The position numbers were made by a program, and so were the translations under genes. From Tetraselmis striata (taxonomy: Eukaryota > Chlorophyta > Chlorodendrophyceae > Chlorodendrales > Chlorodendraceae), in the NCBI GenBank assembly GCA_006384855.1, contig VCJN01001768.1, positions 282,501 through 346,500 of the forward strand: DNA of 64,000 nucleotides. Direction: 5' to 3'. Below, piece after piece: positions 42,943 through 56,100 of this stretch. The stretch's first letter is position 1. Every line of letters begins with the position of its first letter. The notes below the pieces were generated by a model. It had not been told where the DNA came from. It did not search any database and saw only the letters and a list, made by a program, of their open reading frames with translations.

Positions 42943-45900
42943 GCAATTTGAGGCAAAAATACGTTATAATGTATTGTCACCTGCTGAAGAAGCGCCTGCA
43001 ACCTTTCACATGGCACCAATGCCCTTTGCTGCTGACTTGGCGGTCGAGGATAGCGTTCTGCTCAGCAGCATTCCGATCTTGGGCCCTTTTCAAGCGTTGC
43101 TGCTTCTCTTGCTCCTGCTTGGCTGATTTGCGCTTTGTGCACTGACCAACACGGGCATGGGGCTGAACATGCGCGGCTGCAGTGCCCAGGACGAAATCAC
43201 GTGCACCTCCGCATGTCGGGCGAGTAGCAGCATCATGATGGGGCTGCGCCCCCTCCACAGCTGCTCCGGGTGCTGGTAAAATGGCAGTGACTGGCGTCCG
43301 TTTGAACTTCTTCTCAGCCTCTCAAAAGACGCGACCTTGGATTTTGACCCCGGTCGGCCCTTGCGGCTTGTCGTCCACCCAGTTCTTGGCCAGCATGTCT
43401 ACACCAATGAAGCGCCCCTCGCCACAGATGGCATGCTTGAAGAACCTGATGCCAAGCCATGTTCCGTTTGGGGCGTATTCGAAGCGCCGATACGCCATAA
43501 GGCGAATAGGCAATCCAGACAGTGCGCCAGGCTTCAACTTCTTTTGATGCTCTCGAGAAATGATTACCTCGCGGCGCACACACAGCCAACCCTCGTACAG
43601 AAAAATGTAAGCGGGAATGCGATTCAATAATTAGCTCAAGCGAGTGCCGCGACTACTTAAGTGGCTCCTCTAACTAATGGGCCGCTGCCAGTAGTGCTCC
43701 CGGTGCCGCTCAATTAGGGATTGTTACTAGATACCCGTAATACGACGGGTACCATATCCTACGGCGGGCCGCGGGCACGTCGTCGCGTCGCCAGACACTA
43801 GCCCTTACATACTTACTGCCAGATATGTGACAGCCATGCTGTACAAAATGACGTGCGAGGGGGTGCGAGGGGAGGGGAGGGGGTGGTCGACGGGGGCGGA
43901 CGGCGCCTCGCGCGGGCTGATGGTGAGCTGCGCCGAGCGCTGATCCGCAGCTGCAGGATGCCCGCCGGGGGCCGAGGAGGGGCTGTAACAACAAGGTTAT
44001 TGTGACGCCCCTGACCGGTGTGACGCCCCGCTTGTTGTTAGCTGTTGCCCCAGCCACGGCCAAACCTCGTGCGCGCCGAGCAGGCGCGCGACTGTTCGCT
44101 GATCGCAGACCGGTCAAACATCGTACGCATGTCTAGCGCAGAAGCGCCAGGCTGGCGATGACCGGCTGACCGGCCGGCTGAAGCGTGCAGCGCGCGCTGA
44201 TGGAGGGCGAGTACAAGGTACTGAAATCATCCGAGTTTTTCTTACAGGGCAGTCGTAGTGGTGCTCATATCATCGTCATTTAGGCATACCGGCGCGTAGT
44301 GTTGAAGTACTGCGCCGCGCCGCGGAGGATAGCGCGATAAATACGAGTGTCGGCTGTGCAGTGTTTCTCATACCACTGCCCGAGTGCATGCAGTCCACCA
44401 CCTCTGATGCATGGGACGCATCGGATGCTCCGGCTGCGACCTGAGCTCGTACATGGGGATCTGCGCACACATCAGGTTAACCAAGCGTCAAGTGATGCGC
44501 GTTTTCTATTTGAAATGAACATCACAAATGTAAAGCAAGCAATGTAATACACACCAATGAGCAATTAGTGTCGCCTGCAGTCCCAAAGTGCCCGTCCAGG
44601 AAACTTTTGTTCATGCCAGCTTCCCCAATCGCATGGTCAAGCATCTTCACGCGAGTTATGGGGCTCAAGCCAGGCACACAATGATCCAAATATCTCCCTG
44701 AGTAGCACTCAGCACCGTCTGAAATGACGTGAGACTCTGTTACATCAGGGCTGTCTGTGCTGACTGTAGGCGCATTGTTGTGCGCAAGTTCTTCAACCGC
44801 CGTTTTGCCTCCTCGCGGCTCCTTTCGGCAATGGCAGTGCTTGCCTTCAGCTCCGCTATGCGCTCCTCACATGTGGTGAGATTGATGCGCTCTTCAGCCA
44901 GGGCGACTCGAAGCTGCTCATTCTTAGTGCACGCATCCTGGAGTTTGCGCACATTTGCAGCGTGATGGGCCATGGCACCACTAGCTGCTTTGGCCCACTG
45001 AGCATCGTGGGCACTCTTACAGCTGGCATGAACCTGCGCCTCCTATGCTGAGCGCTGTGCCGCGAGCAAAGCTGACGACAGCTCTGCTGCCTCAGCTTTC
45101 GCGCTCGATAAGTCATACTGCATAGTAAACAGCTTGCCTTCAAGGACTGTGACCATAGTCTGCTTGCATGGTCCACTAGAAGGTCTCTTGGTATGATGAT
45201 TGGACCACTGTCTACGCTGGTACGCGTTGAAGACGTAGCCCACAACGTCCTCTCCAGGCGTTGCCTATGCAACATGCAGACACGCATCACGTGAACACTT
45301 TTAATAAATACGTATATTCATTGGTATTCGTAGCATACATACATTTGCACTCTTATCCAAACAAAAAAGGGCTTGCACCTACCATATCATGCCCGACGGT
45401 CAGCCCTGGGGGCCGCTCAACCAAGTAGGTGCTGCTCTTAATCCCACCATCGCGGATCTTGAACGTTCTCATGCCATGGCTTGGTCCCACCCAAACAAGC
45501 CGCAACGCCGTCTTGGCGACGGTCTTCCCGTGCGTGCAGTTGCAGATGCAGCAGCTCCAACTCATCCCTCCTTCTGCCGTACACACCCTGCATGTGGGAT
45601 GGGAGCAGAGGGCCAGAGCGCCAGACTTAGCCCTAAAGCAGTAGGGTGCGGGGCCGACTGTGCCCGGGGTAGCCGCATGGGGCCGGTAGCGCCCCCAACA
45701 CATAGATACGTGCGTTTACATACAATACACCACGCGCTTGCACACCGCCCGTCGCTCATGCGGCCGCAAGCCAAGCAATGCAAGTCAGGTTCGGATTGGG
45801 ACGGGTACTCGTCACTCGCAAAGGCTCGGAGGAGCGGAAAGGGCGCCGCATACGTACCTCCTGGGCGCGGGAACGCACACGCAGCGGCGGTAGCGGCCAT

Positions 45901-45949
45901 GGAAGGGCGGAACGGGCCGTGGGATGGCCCGATATGGAAGTCCCCGCCC

Positions 45950-45951
45950 GC

Positions 45952-45981
<30 letters not shown>
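45950..45981. repeat. Poly-C tract
   Basis: About 30 C. Frames through it are artefacts. Confidence 0.9.
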
Positions 45982-45983
<2 letters not shown>

Positions 45984-46675
45984 CACCAGCAACCACTAGA
46001 TAAGGGTTGGGTCTCCGGCAAGGGCGTACTCTGAGCAATTCGGGGGCGGCGAATCGCGCTGTGCTATCATGTTGGACCATGCCCGGCGGGAACAGCTCGG
46101 TCAAGCGGTGCTATCGGGTGATGCGCGGCGGTGCCTGGACGGGGCGGCCTGGCCGCGTCCGCGCCTTCGAAATACTATACGTAAAGTACAGCTGCGCGGT
46201 ATCCGGTACCGGGTACGTTTTTCTCATCCCCGGTCTTTGAGTCCCACACGATACGATTACTGACTCTTAAACCATACTACCTGTACTAAGGTTTAATTGG
46301 TAAGGCCTTAGGTCTGGAAGATTTTATCCGTTGTCTTTGGTGGCCCCCCCCTTTTTGGGGGGCCCCCCTTGGGAAAATACTTCCTTCCTCTGCAGTCTTG
46401 CTAAAGTACTGCTATCAAACAAATAACAAGGAAACATGATGTTTGTGCCTTGTAAGCATGCAGGAACAGCCAGGGCAACTAAAAACATGTTATAGATGAA
46501 ATTCTATGGGTATTGGGCACCCCCACCTTCAGGTGAAAAGGGGGACTGTGACAGTACTTTTGTGCAGTATTGTAGACAAGGCTGGGGCAGCAAATAGGCC
46601 GTTAATATAGATGCAGGAGGATGCATAGAAGACCACGGCACATAGATGAATATGGCACATAGATGAATGTAATAA

Positions 46676-46916
46676 ATGACAATGTTGTTTACATTGTCAA
46701 CCCCAGACCCGCTCGACTGTATGAGACAGCATAGACGGGGGTGTCCAGCAGCCGGTGGCTAAGAGAGCGCATGTCGGTTGGGAAATCGCGGTTGGTGGCC
46801 AACGCTTTCAGTGCCTCGATGGTCTCCACATGCGACGCCGTCTCGGCCGACCGTACCGGCTCCTCCATCAGTTGACTTAAGATCATAGTCGCGCTGCTTG
46901 CCGAGCCGCTCCTCAT
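46676..46916 (-). other. Open frame of unknown nature downstream of the above
   Basis: MRSGSASSATMILSQLMEEP and ETIEALKALATNRDFPTDMR. Helical in character, possibly the tail of the same decayed protein. Confidence 0.2.
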
Positions 46917-46919
46917 ACC

Positions 46920-47752
46920 GAAATAGCGAGAGCTCTAGGGCTTTTAGCAACGCGATGATATGCCCGGCTAGTTGCCTTTATGGACCCAATTACCGTTGCC
47001 GGGCAGCGCGTAATGAGGTACTCCAATGACTTCGGAACGCTCGGCCGATCTGCCTTATGTCCAAGTTTCTTCCCAAAGAACTGCGTAAAACGTTTGTCCG
47101 GCGAGGCGGGCCCTTTGCAGAGCTGCTCCCATACCTCAGATACAACGCCAGTCTTGGAACGAGAGATGAGAGGGAACAAGGCGCGATGGAGGGCGAAGAC
47201 GAAGTCGAAGCCGACCGATTTAGCCATGTCCGCCGACCAACCGACGCCCTCTAACTCTTGCCAGTCTCTCAGGGAGTTGTATTGCTGGTTTTTGGCAGAC
47301 AACGGGGCGGCGCTAGCCACTTTGTGAGTAGGGAGGCGGTGGTGACTCTTAGGGCTCGGCGCGGCGCGGCGCTGGCCATCATCATCGTCGGGAACGGGTT
47401 GTGCAGTGCTTGCCGAGACCTAGCGGGGCGCTGGCAATCGACCGTAATCGTAACCGTTCTCGTCTCAAGGAACGCCAGGGTGTCTGTGACTGCCTCTAGC
47501 AGGAACGCTTTGTAGTCTCGCGAAAGGCCACGGTCGTGCCGGGTGCCGGCCAGGCGCACCATCTTGATATTGGTGTCAGCAGGCAGGGGGTGGTAGTCGG
47601 GGGCGTGGGCCTCGATTGCCTCATTCAGCTGGTCTGTAGAGTTCTTGTCGCCCCACTTTTGAGCGCCTAGCTTTATCCATACGTTCCGCAAGGCGGTCCT
47701 GCCGTCAACGGAAATGCTGACGCACGCCGCCAGTGACGCCAGGAGGGACATT
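46920..47752 (-). CDS. Uncharacterised protein next to a split-direct-repeat copy (probable fossil element ORF)
   Basis: Two minus-strand blocks: 47752 to about 47400 (MSLLASLAACVSISVDGRTA, VWIKLGAQKWGDKNS) and 47310-46920 (LRDWQELEGVGWSADMAKSV, FTQFFGKKLGHKADRPSVPK). They look like one protein with a break between them. The block follows directly after the A-type repeat at 47846-48020, in the position of ORF1 in the recombinase elements, so a Gag-like role is an inference. Confidence 0.35.
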
Positions 47753-47845
47753 ACAGTGGTGCTGCCTGGTGTGGGCGGCGGGTGCTGGTGGTGGTGGGAT
47801 AGGGTGGAGGGATATCGGATATATGGAAGGCAATGAGTGGGCAGA

Positions 47846-48020
47846 TGAGATGCGGGTGGCTGTCCTAAGTAGCTCCCCGGCCAGGCCCGGCGCAAGGCTC
47901 GCGGGCGATAAGGCAGCCCGCAGGGTACCGGTAAAAATCGTTTGAAACCCGAAACAGATTGTACGGGTCGCACTAGGACAGTTGACTAGTTCTTGAAACC
48001 CCATAAACAGAGTTTAGAGG
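47846..48020 (-). repeat. Third copy of the A-type split direct repeat
   Basis: The reverse complement reads CTCTAAACTCTGTTTATGGG, GTCCTAGTGCGACCCGTAC, GGGAGCTACTTAGGACAGCC. This matches A1/A2 of the 3.5-6.2 kb element and the opening of the recombinase-element repeat. Confidence 0.65.
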
Positions 48021-48269
48021 ATGCATTGCGGCGGTTTGTCTCCCCATCAACCGCTACTGTAATGTGCCGGTGTCGAGTCAGCTGCGCCGGCGCTGTCGCC
48101 TACGACATCGGGAGCATCGACGAGTACTGTTCAAAGTACTATTAGACTAAAAGTTTTTTTCCCGGAAAGGAAGATCCCCCCCCCCCCCCCCCCCCCCCCC
48201 CCACCCTTTTCCCGAGCAAAATCGCCACCAAAGACAACGGATAAAATCTTCCAGGCCTTATACAAGTTG

Positions 48270-51210
48270 TACTTATTATTACTATTATTTCTATACTATT
48301 TTGTATTACACAATCCGCGCACTTTTTGATATATTTCATGATCATGGTGACGTTAAAAACTTAATATACGATGGATGTAAATATGAGTAAACAACCAAGC
48401 ACAACCAATCACGTGCCCTACATGTGCGTCGTCGTTGGTACGCGAAATATGCAATTATTCGTGTTTGCGTCGTCTTTACTACGAACGTTTTTACGATACG
48501 AACCTTTCAAACATGTTATGAATCACTGGATATACGAATTTGGCATACCGCCTACAGTAGTACAGGTACTGGTGTGAATTACAAAAAGGGCAGTTCCCCA
48601 GAATTAGAAAATCAACACAGCAAGCCGCCTGGTACCTTTTCTCTCTCTTATTCCTGAAATCATTGTGCGCCTTTGATGCTCTGCGCCTTTGATGCTCTCG
48701 TCGTCGGCCGGTATTTGTACATATCAGTAAGGATTACTCGTGCCTCTGCTACGAGTATGATATTAATCGCCGTCCGCGCCCTTCATATGTCCGCCTCGCC
48801 GCCTGTAGCGACTACTGCTCGCGGCGTACTCCTCTGACGAGCGACCGCTAGTCTCTGACTAGTCGTCGCTATGTCGACTAATCCTTACATCATCCCGAGG
48901 CAGCAGCGACTACGTCAGCCGGCTCGTGCATAGCGACTGTTAGTACCGCCGGTGTGAATTACAAAAAGGGCAGTTCCCCAGAATTAGAAAACCAACACAG
49001 CAAGCCGCCTAAAAGCGGCCCGCATCCCGCATAAGGCGGGATGGATGAGTGAACGATGCGCACACGGTTCAGAGTCCGGGCCACGCGAGCACGTGTGTGT
49101 GTGGGTGATCCTCGGACGTGCTGTGCAGCTTTAGCAACGGGATGGCAGACGAATCTGCGCCGTCCGATGAGGCAGCGAGCGCATAGCGACTGTTAGTACC
49201 GGTAGTCGATACAGTTCACACCTTTCATCAGGACAACCGTCTCAACTATATAATGTAGTCGCTACGCTCGAGCTGCCTCTCACTCTCGCGCTCATCACCG
49301 CCTTTCCTGCGAGTAGTCGCTAGACAGATGACGCTGTCGGTATATTGCCTCCTGCTGCTGCTGTATATTGCTTTTTGATTTAGAATACCGGCCCGCGGCG
49401 GGGGGACGGGGCTTCAATTTGTGCCAATGGGGGGGGGGGGGGGGGGGGGGGGGGGTCAATTTGCACTACTTGTATTAAACTGACATTATTAAATAAATAT
49501 ATATATATAGTATAATATCAGAATTAATATATAATATAATGCATTACATTTGCGACCCCGGACGGCAACAGTTTGTACGTATCCAGGGTTGCGACAGCAT
49601 TACGTATATATTGGAACTGCCTACACATAATAATTCGAAGGTCGCCCACAGTGTGCACATGCGCAGGTCACCCATAATGATTTCCACGCAGCCACCCGCG
49701 CGTGCTGAACGGCCGCGAATGCGCGCGCGGCGGGCGGGCTGGGGCAATAATCACATCATTAACTGGCGCCAGTACTGCACGATTTGACGGTCGCCAGTAG
49801 TATTCTACCTCAGCGATTTGATGATCGCCAGTAAAACTTTATCTTCATCCGACTCTTCCCCGTGCTACCAACCCACAGTGGCACAGTGGCACATCCGCAC
49901 TAAAGCATGTATGAATGAGTGACCCATCGCACCGCCCAGGCTGCGGTAGTACGAATACAGTGATTGCGACAAATACCCCCCTCCCATATCGGTCGTTATG
50001 TGAGTGCGTACATACATATTTGTATACATATACCAATATACTGATATGCATGTATGACATGCAGCATGTATGCCCTATGAATATATATACGTATGTACGT
50101 AGTGTACGCTTTGCATATACGTTTTATATATATACACATGTGTTGTGTATATACGTATGTACGTATATATACACATATGCATCGAAAACATTTATGAACT
50201 GTGTCGCTTTATATGAGTATTTATATGTATGTATTGGTATATTGCTGGCGCAGGGACTCTCTCATAAACAACTGCTAAAATCATTCACCACTGTGGGACA
50301 ACGCCATTACTGTGCGCCACTGTAGCTTCATCACCGATGGGCCACTATATGCCAGTGAAATGCACGTTCATCTCATTGCCGGGAGCTGAGTAGTGCTCGC
50401 CTATAGTGCGGAATGTATGCTGATGCCGGTGATGAGACCAGCGTGTATTGGATGGGTGACTGTAGTCCCACAGGAACCGCCCACACGTGATGTTGGATCT
50501 GCATGGATATATTTATTGACATACATCTCGGCATAGCTGTATTGACACTACATCACTACTACCTGCTCTCGTAGTGTCCTAATTGACGAGCAATAGCCGT
50601 ATGTAAGCACATTGTAAATAGTACTTTCAAGAACACCACACGCGTGACATATCCCGGGTGGTATTACTCCGTGTTCTAACACTAGTTTCACAGTGAATCA
50701 TAAGCTGACCATACTGCTTGCGGCAGCACAACAGCCCATTCAATAGTATGATTACAGCATGATTAAGACATATCAACGCGCACATGCGTAACTCTGCTGG
50801 TCATTCACTGCCTGTCACAAAGAAGTCCAGTATTATGCAGATGTTGCCTAGTTGAGGGCGGTTTGAAAAGTTGTGCAATTGTTGAGGGTTTTGGAGCTTG
50901 AGTATTAGGGTTCTTAAGCCCTAAGACCCGATTCGGCATGTATCAGCCAATCATGTGTCATACCCACTGTGGGGATGGGCCTTGGTTTAGGTTACATTAA
51001 ATGTTAGGTTTTTCAAAACCTGATACCCGCCAGGGCACGCATCAGCCATGTGTCATATCCACTGCGGGGGATGGGCCTGGTCCCATCGAAGGACACGCCG
51101 ACACTCAAGGGTGAGGGCGCGAGGCATCACGACGCATTCCTTGTCCCTCACCATGGATGTCTGACGCAATGCTGTGTTGTTTTCCCGAGGTGGTGACTGC
51201 GATAGTAGGG
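48270..51210. other. Gene-poor spacer with short repeats and microsatellites
   Basis: A 58-bp unit (TGTGAATTACAAAAAGGGCA, GTTCCCCAGAATTAGAAAA) occurs at about 48574-48631 and 48951-49008. Short stretches with AGTCGCTACGCGAG/TAGCGACT and GTATATTGCTGCTGCTG are shared with 59849-60031. There is a G tract at about 49430-49455 and TA-rich microsatellites at about 49495-49540 and 50000-50190. A roughly 100-bp tandem duplication (CATGTGTCATA(C/T)CCACTG) lies at 50930-51085. No gene is supported. Confidence 0.6.
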
Positions 51211-51227
51211 GCGCCAATGGCTGTGTC

Positions 51228-51232
51228 TTACA
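51228..51232 (-). terminator. Poly(A) signal TGTAA of SEC24
   Basis: TTACA on the + strand, about 141 bases beyond the SEC24 stop codon. Confidence 0.5.
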
Positions 51233-51372
51233 GTAACTGTGGAATCCCAGTGACAGTCGAGCAACGCTATGAAGTCGCGGGGACTGGGCGGCTACGCTAC
51301 TCCGCGGTGCCAGACGTGGCGGCGGCGGGGGGGGGGGGGGGGGGGGAGGGGGGGGGGGTGGAGGCTGCGGGG

Positions 51373-52438
51373 TCAGTGCTTGGAGATGACTCCCTTGTGG
51401 ATGGTACACAAAAAGTCCATGTAGCTCTGCGTGCCGTGGCCGCGGTCCTCCACAAAGTAGGGGATGACGTGCGCCTCCATCGACGAGCCCTGCGTGTCAA
51501 GCGGGGCGCGGAAGTTTAGAGGGGGCCGGCCGCCCTCCAGGCATACTCCAAATCGCACCCACCCACCCACACAACCACACACACACATGAGAGCGCGCAC
51601 TATGTAAGTCCGCATCCTCATGGGCCCGCCTTCTTCATCCTACTAGGGTAATCTGCATTTTGTTTTGCGATTGATATAATCCTGAAACACCCTACATATC
51701 GCATGTCGGCGATGTGATCGTGTGTATCTCTACTATTTTAGTCATGGGATGACTGTAGGACGCCCGTGTGCCCATACGGGTACCGGCGCCGACGACTATC
51801 AGGGCTATTTTGTAACAAACGCGCGCCGCCCCACCCGCATGCACCTCTACCCGATGCCCAGCCCAGTCGCTAGATACGGACTTGAATCATGCTGTGAGTT
51901 CTTGTGACAGGCCATCACTTCATCTTAGTAATAACACCCCCGCGGGCTCCGTGCATGTCACACTCATGAGAACAACTTGCTAGCACCCCCTCTCCCAGAG
52001 CCGAAATAGGTGTTCTTATAGTCGCGTTGGGACCTGCAGTGCATCGGCACGCGCACCGAGGCACCTCGTTCGGTAACCGATGGATCACAGGGATGCAGCA
52101 TGGATTGATACCGATGCAGTATCGGCAGGTACACCATCCTGCAAGGGCTGATACCGATAGGTTTGAGAATGCGGCGCGGGTGTGCGGATGCAGGCAAACA
52201 TTTCGCGCGAGCGGACGGTGACAGTACTCTACGACGTTTCTGTATCACGCGACAGGCAACAGCTCCACTTGCAGATGACATACATCCGAACGCCGGATGT
52301 ACACTTACCTGCGTTCTATGGCACTTCATTCACGACACAGCTTACCAGACAGAAACACGCCCGTCAGTAATACCCGGACAACAGATGGCGAGGTTGGAAT
52401 GCCAACAAGGGCGAAGGGATGCGGAAAAGTGACATCAT

Positions 52439-52474
<36 letters not shown>

Positions 52475-53061
52475 ATCGGCACCTGGCGCACGACAAAGCA
52501 CTGCTGGTACACGCCGGGACTCCGCCGGCGCAGCTTCTGCATGAGCGCGATGAGGCGGCGCGACACGTTGGTGGGGCGCTCCGGCTCGACGCTGAGGCCG
52601 GCGAGGTCGGGCGGCAGGCTGGCGGGGTCCTGCGCAAAGAGCTCGCCCACGTAGCCGGGCGGGATGTTGCGGCCCAGCCACAGGATGAACAGCCGGCCGT
52701 TGTCCATCAGGTACGCGCCCGCGCCGTTGAGCTGCTCCATGCTGAGCGCCACCGTGGGGGGCGCCACCACGCCGCCCTCCTTCTCGGTGCCCCAGTCGCC
52801 TGCGACGCACACCAGCAGGCACACGCCGCAGGGCGCTCAGAGGCTGGTGCGGCCGGGGCCCAAGGAGGTGAGGCGCAGCTCATTCTCAGTCAGCAAAAGG
52901 TGGTGGTGTCCATTGACTATATGCCCCGTGTGCTGCAAGGGAACACCTATGTAAACCGGCGTGGCGCCAATGTGTTTTATCTACAACAACACACCCGGTC
53001 GATTATGATCACTCCGCAATTATATCTGAGTGGAGCAATCCGACCCCTCACCGTGACGCAT

Positions 53062-53108
<47 letters not shown>

Positions 53109-56100
53109 CAGCCGGGGAGCCACTCCCGGTGGTATCAGGGTGGCCATGCTGGTGCTGCTTGAGTGGAGGTAGCCGGCGAATGTGTCCCTTGTGGCAGACA
53201 GCCGGTGTGGTCAGGGAAGAGGGGGGGGGGGGGGTCTGGGGCGCACCGTTCATCTCAAAGACGGGGTAGAGGTCGGGGTAGATGAGCTTGGCCGTCAGCT
53301 CGGGCGAGGCCGCCATCATCTCAAAGCCCACGGCGATGCGCTCGTCCGCGTTGACGTCGCGCGCCGAGCCGCGCAGCGCGGCCACCTTGGTGAGCGCGAG
53401 CGTGTAGAGCGGCAGCATGCGCGCGGGGTCGGGCAGCATCATCTTGTTGGGCGCGCGGAAGTGCTGCGCGTGCATCAGCCGGAACTCCTTCAGCAGCGAC
53501 ACCGTCTTGTGCGCCAGCGCCTGGCGCGTGTCGTCCAGCCGCGACCCGTAGCTCTTCTCCACGCCCAGCTTGCCCAGCACGCACGCCAGCGCGCCGCAGT
53601 CCGTGGCCTTGTACATCTCGCCCAGGTCGCCCACGATGGGGACCGACATGGTGTGCACGCGGATGCGGCGCTCGCCGGTGGAGCTGGTGAAGAGCAGGGC
53701 GCACTGCAACCAAGGGGGGGGGGGGGGGGGGGGGGTGACATGAGGGGCTACTGAGCGACCTGGCAAACGGCACCCACAGCGCGGCGTAGTCGCAGACCGA
53801 CATGCAGCGATGCCAAAAAAAACGAACCGCACTACGCCCTACGGAAACGTGCGAGTGGGCAACACCCGCGTGGGACATCGTCATCATCCGGGAGCGTCGG
53901 AATGCGCCGGGGGAGGGGGGGGGGGGGGGGGGGGGGGGGAATGGGCAGATAGCATGGGATGCAGAGAGGGTGGCATGGGGGAAGGCGCAGAGGTGTCTGA
54001 TAACTTCATGATGAATTGCTTGTTGGTCCCATATGGGGGAAGAGGGCCGGGGGGGGGGGTCCAGGTGTGTGCGATGTGTACGTGGCACATTTGACGCGAG
54101 AGGCGTCATCACGCATCCCGCACAAGCATGCCCCGCCTCCCTGGTTTGTTTTCATGGGGCGCCACCTGCACGTAGCCCACGCTGCCGGTGACGATCGCCT
54201 CCTCGTGGCTGATCTGCACCGCGAAGCACTTGTCGGGGTCGATGGTGGGCAGCGCTAGCAGGTCGGAGGAGCGGATGAAAAAGTGGCCGTGGAAGGAGGA
54301 GATCTTGAGGCCCTTGGAGCAGCGGATGCGCATGACGGCCTCCCAGCCGGTGAGGCGCGTCAGGTTGTGGCCCAGCTCCGCTGCCAGCTTGGGGGCGTCC
54401 CGCTGCGCGGTGAAGCCCGGGTAGTAGTACACCTGCCCACAGGGGGGGGCACGCCTCCGTCAGTTGCCCGCCGTGCCGGCTCACTTCCGCCACCCAGGCG
54501 GGTCTCAGGCCTCCAACAGGGGGGCGCACCTGGCCGCAGGTGTACTTGGGCATGGCGGAGATGGAGGCGAGGTCGCAGTAGGCGTTGCAGAAGACAAAGG
54601 TGTCCACCGTGATCTGCACGCGGCTGCACTCGGCGGAAAACTTCTTGAAGAAGGGGTCCTCCGGCACCCTGCGGCCGCACGATGCGCATTGCTGTGTTAC
54701 TAGGGGGTTCCTGGGGTGTGGCGGACGGCATCGCGGCCCAGGAATTCGCTCGCGTCAGACCCCCAGAGGGGGCGGGCGGCGCACCGGAGGGTGGCTTCCC
54801 GGTCGGTGCCGTACAGCGCGGCGTTCTCCCGGTTCTTCACCTTGCCGGCGCCGATGGAGGGCACCGCCGACTGGAAGAGCAGCATCTTGCCGCCGATGTG
54901 GCTGACGACCATGAAGGCCGCCTGCAACGCCGGGCCCATGCAGGACTCCACCTGCGTGGCGCCGAGCGGAGCCGAGAAGGGGGAAGCAAAGGACCGGGCG
55001 AGGGGGCGGGGTCAGCCCTCCGGCACGGCTCGTCTCGGAACGAACTCGCGGTGGTAATGCCTCGAGGGAGGCGGGGGGGGGGGCACCTGCTGCGTGCCGG
55101 CAAACGTGGAGGGCAGCGAGTCCAGCAACGCGTCCACGACGCCGCGCGACTCGGAGAGGTTCACGAGCAGGTCCTCCGGGATGGGCACAAAGGGCTCCTC
55201 GATCTCGGGCACCACCATCTGCTGGGGCTGGCTCAGGCTGGACTTCAGGTTGTAGAAGTGCAGCACGCTGCGGGCAGCAGGGGAACGGGGGGGGGGGGGG
55301 GGGGGGGGGAGAGGCTCAGGTAAGTCATGTCCAGTACCCAGAGTCCAGGGCAGGGCAGGGCAGAGGGGGGGGGGGGGGGGGGGGGGCTCGCGCACCTGTC
55401 AAAGGTGAGGAAGCCGATCTGGGTGCGCTCCCCGCCGGGCAGCGCGTCTAGCTTGCCCTTGATGGTCGCGCACACCTCCGCCAGCATGCCCGACTGCACA
55501 GCGCTGAAGGAGACGTCGATGACGAAGAAAAAGACGGGCGGCATCGGCGGCCGGACCTGCGACGCGCCACCACGCAGGCAAAAATAAAAAACTAAAAATA
55601 GATAGTAATAAATTGGCCAAAACAGAAAGAATAGCCGCAAATAATAATATTGATAATAAAAATAATAACAACAATAGTAACAATAATAACAGTAATAGCA
55701 ATAGCAATAGCAATAGTAATAATAATAATGAAAATATTAATATAAAAATCACGTGGCATGTCAGCATTGCAACGTTTAGTTGGGCGCACGGGAGAGGGGG
55801 GGGGGGGGGGGGGGGGGGCGGCGCGGGCACTAAGACGGGGTGGTGGGGTGGGCACCATGTACTCTGCCGGCGCGATGTACTCGGCGCTGCCCTTGGCGAG
55901 CTCCGGCCGCTCGTCGGCGTCACGCCGGCGGCCGTTGTTGTCGAGCGTGCAGAAGTAGTCCACGGGCACCTCGTTGATCATGCCGCACACGTTGCAGCGG
56001 AAGCGGCGGCCGCCATCGCTCCACTGCACAAAGGGGTTGATGTAGGTGCGGCAGCGCCGGCAGCGCACGATGCCCGAGGTGTCGGGGTTCACCACCGGCA

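Larger units (their letters stand above)
41950..46104 (-). pseudogene. Second transposase-like gene: Cys-rich N-terminus, coiled coil, DDE-like core, zinc finger, helical C-terminus
   Basis: Minus-strand blocks in order follow. 46104-45362 is Cys-rich (CLACGRMSDGRCASAWCIVC, SCCICNC) and passes through a G run with a frame change. After a splice GACATG/GTAGGT to an acceptor at about 45263, EDVVGYVFNAYQRRQWSNHH leads into a coiled coil down to 44743. Next is 44725-44530 with SHVISDGAECYSGRYLDH and EAGMNKSFLDGHFGTAGDT, which look like the later DDE residues of an RNase H-fold transposase. Next is 44470-44276 (ASEVVDCMHSGSGMRNTAQP), then 43627-43322, then a finger (KGHWCHVKGCRRFF; LQKHMEGEGC). 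The last is 42942-41950, with MQLDFLDYAYSRG and LLEHWSFRTWFSGQ. In-frame stops occur near 45043 and 43322, so it is likely a decayed DNA-transposon gene, although parts are still long and open. Confidence 0.5.
46302..48259. mobile_element. 2-kb DNA element with about 40-bp inverted ends
   Basis: The left end (AAGGCCTTAGGTCTGGAAGA, then TTTTATCCGTTGTCTTTGGT) matches the reverse complement of the right end (ACCAAAGACAACGGATAAAA, then TCTTCCAGGCCTT). The left copy has a few extra bases. TA borders both ends. Each end is followed inward by a G/C homopolymer block (46346-46373, containing GGGGGGCCCCCC; 48176-48203). It contains a fragment of a split-direct-repeat element (next entries). No transposase is evident. 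Confidence 0.65.
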
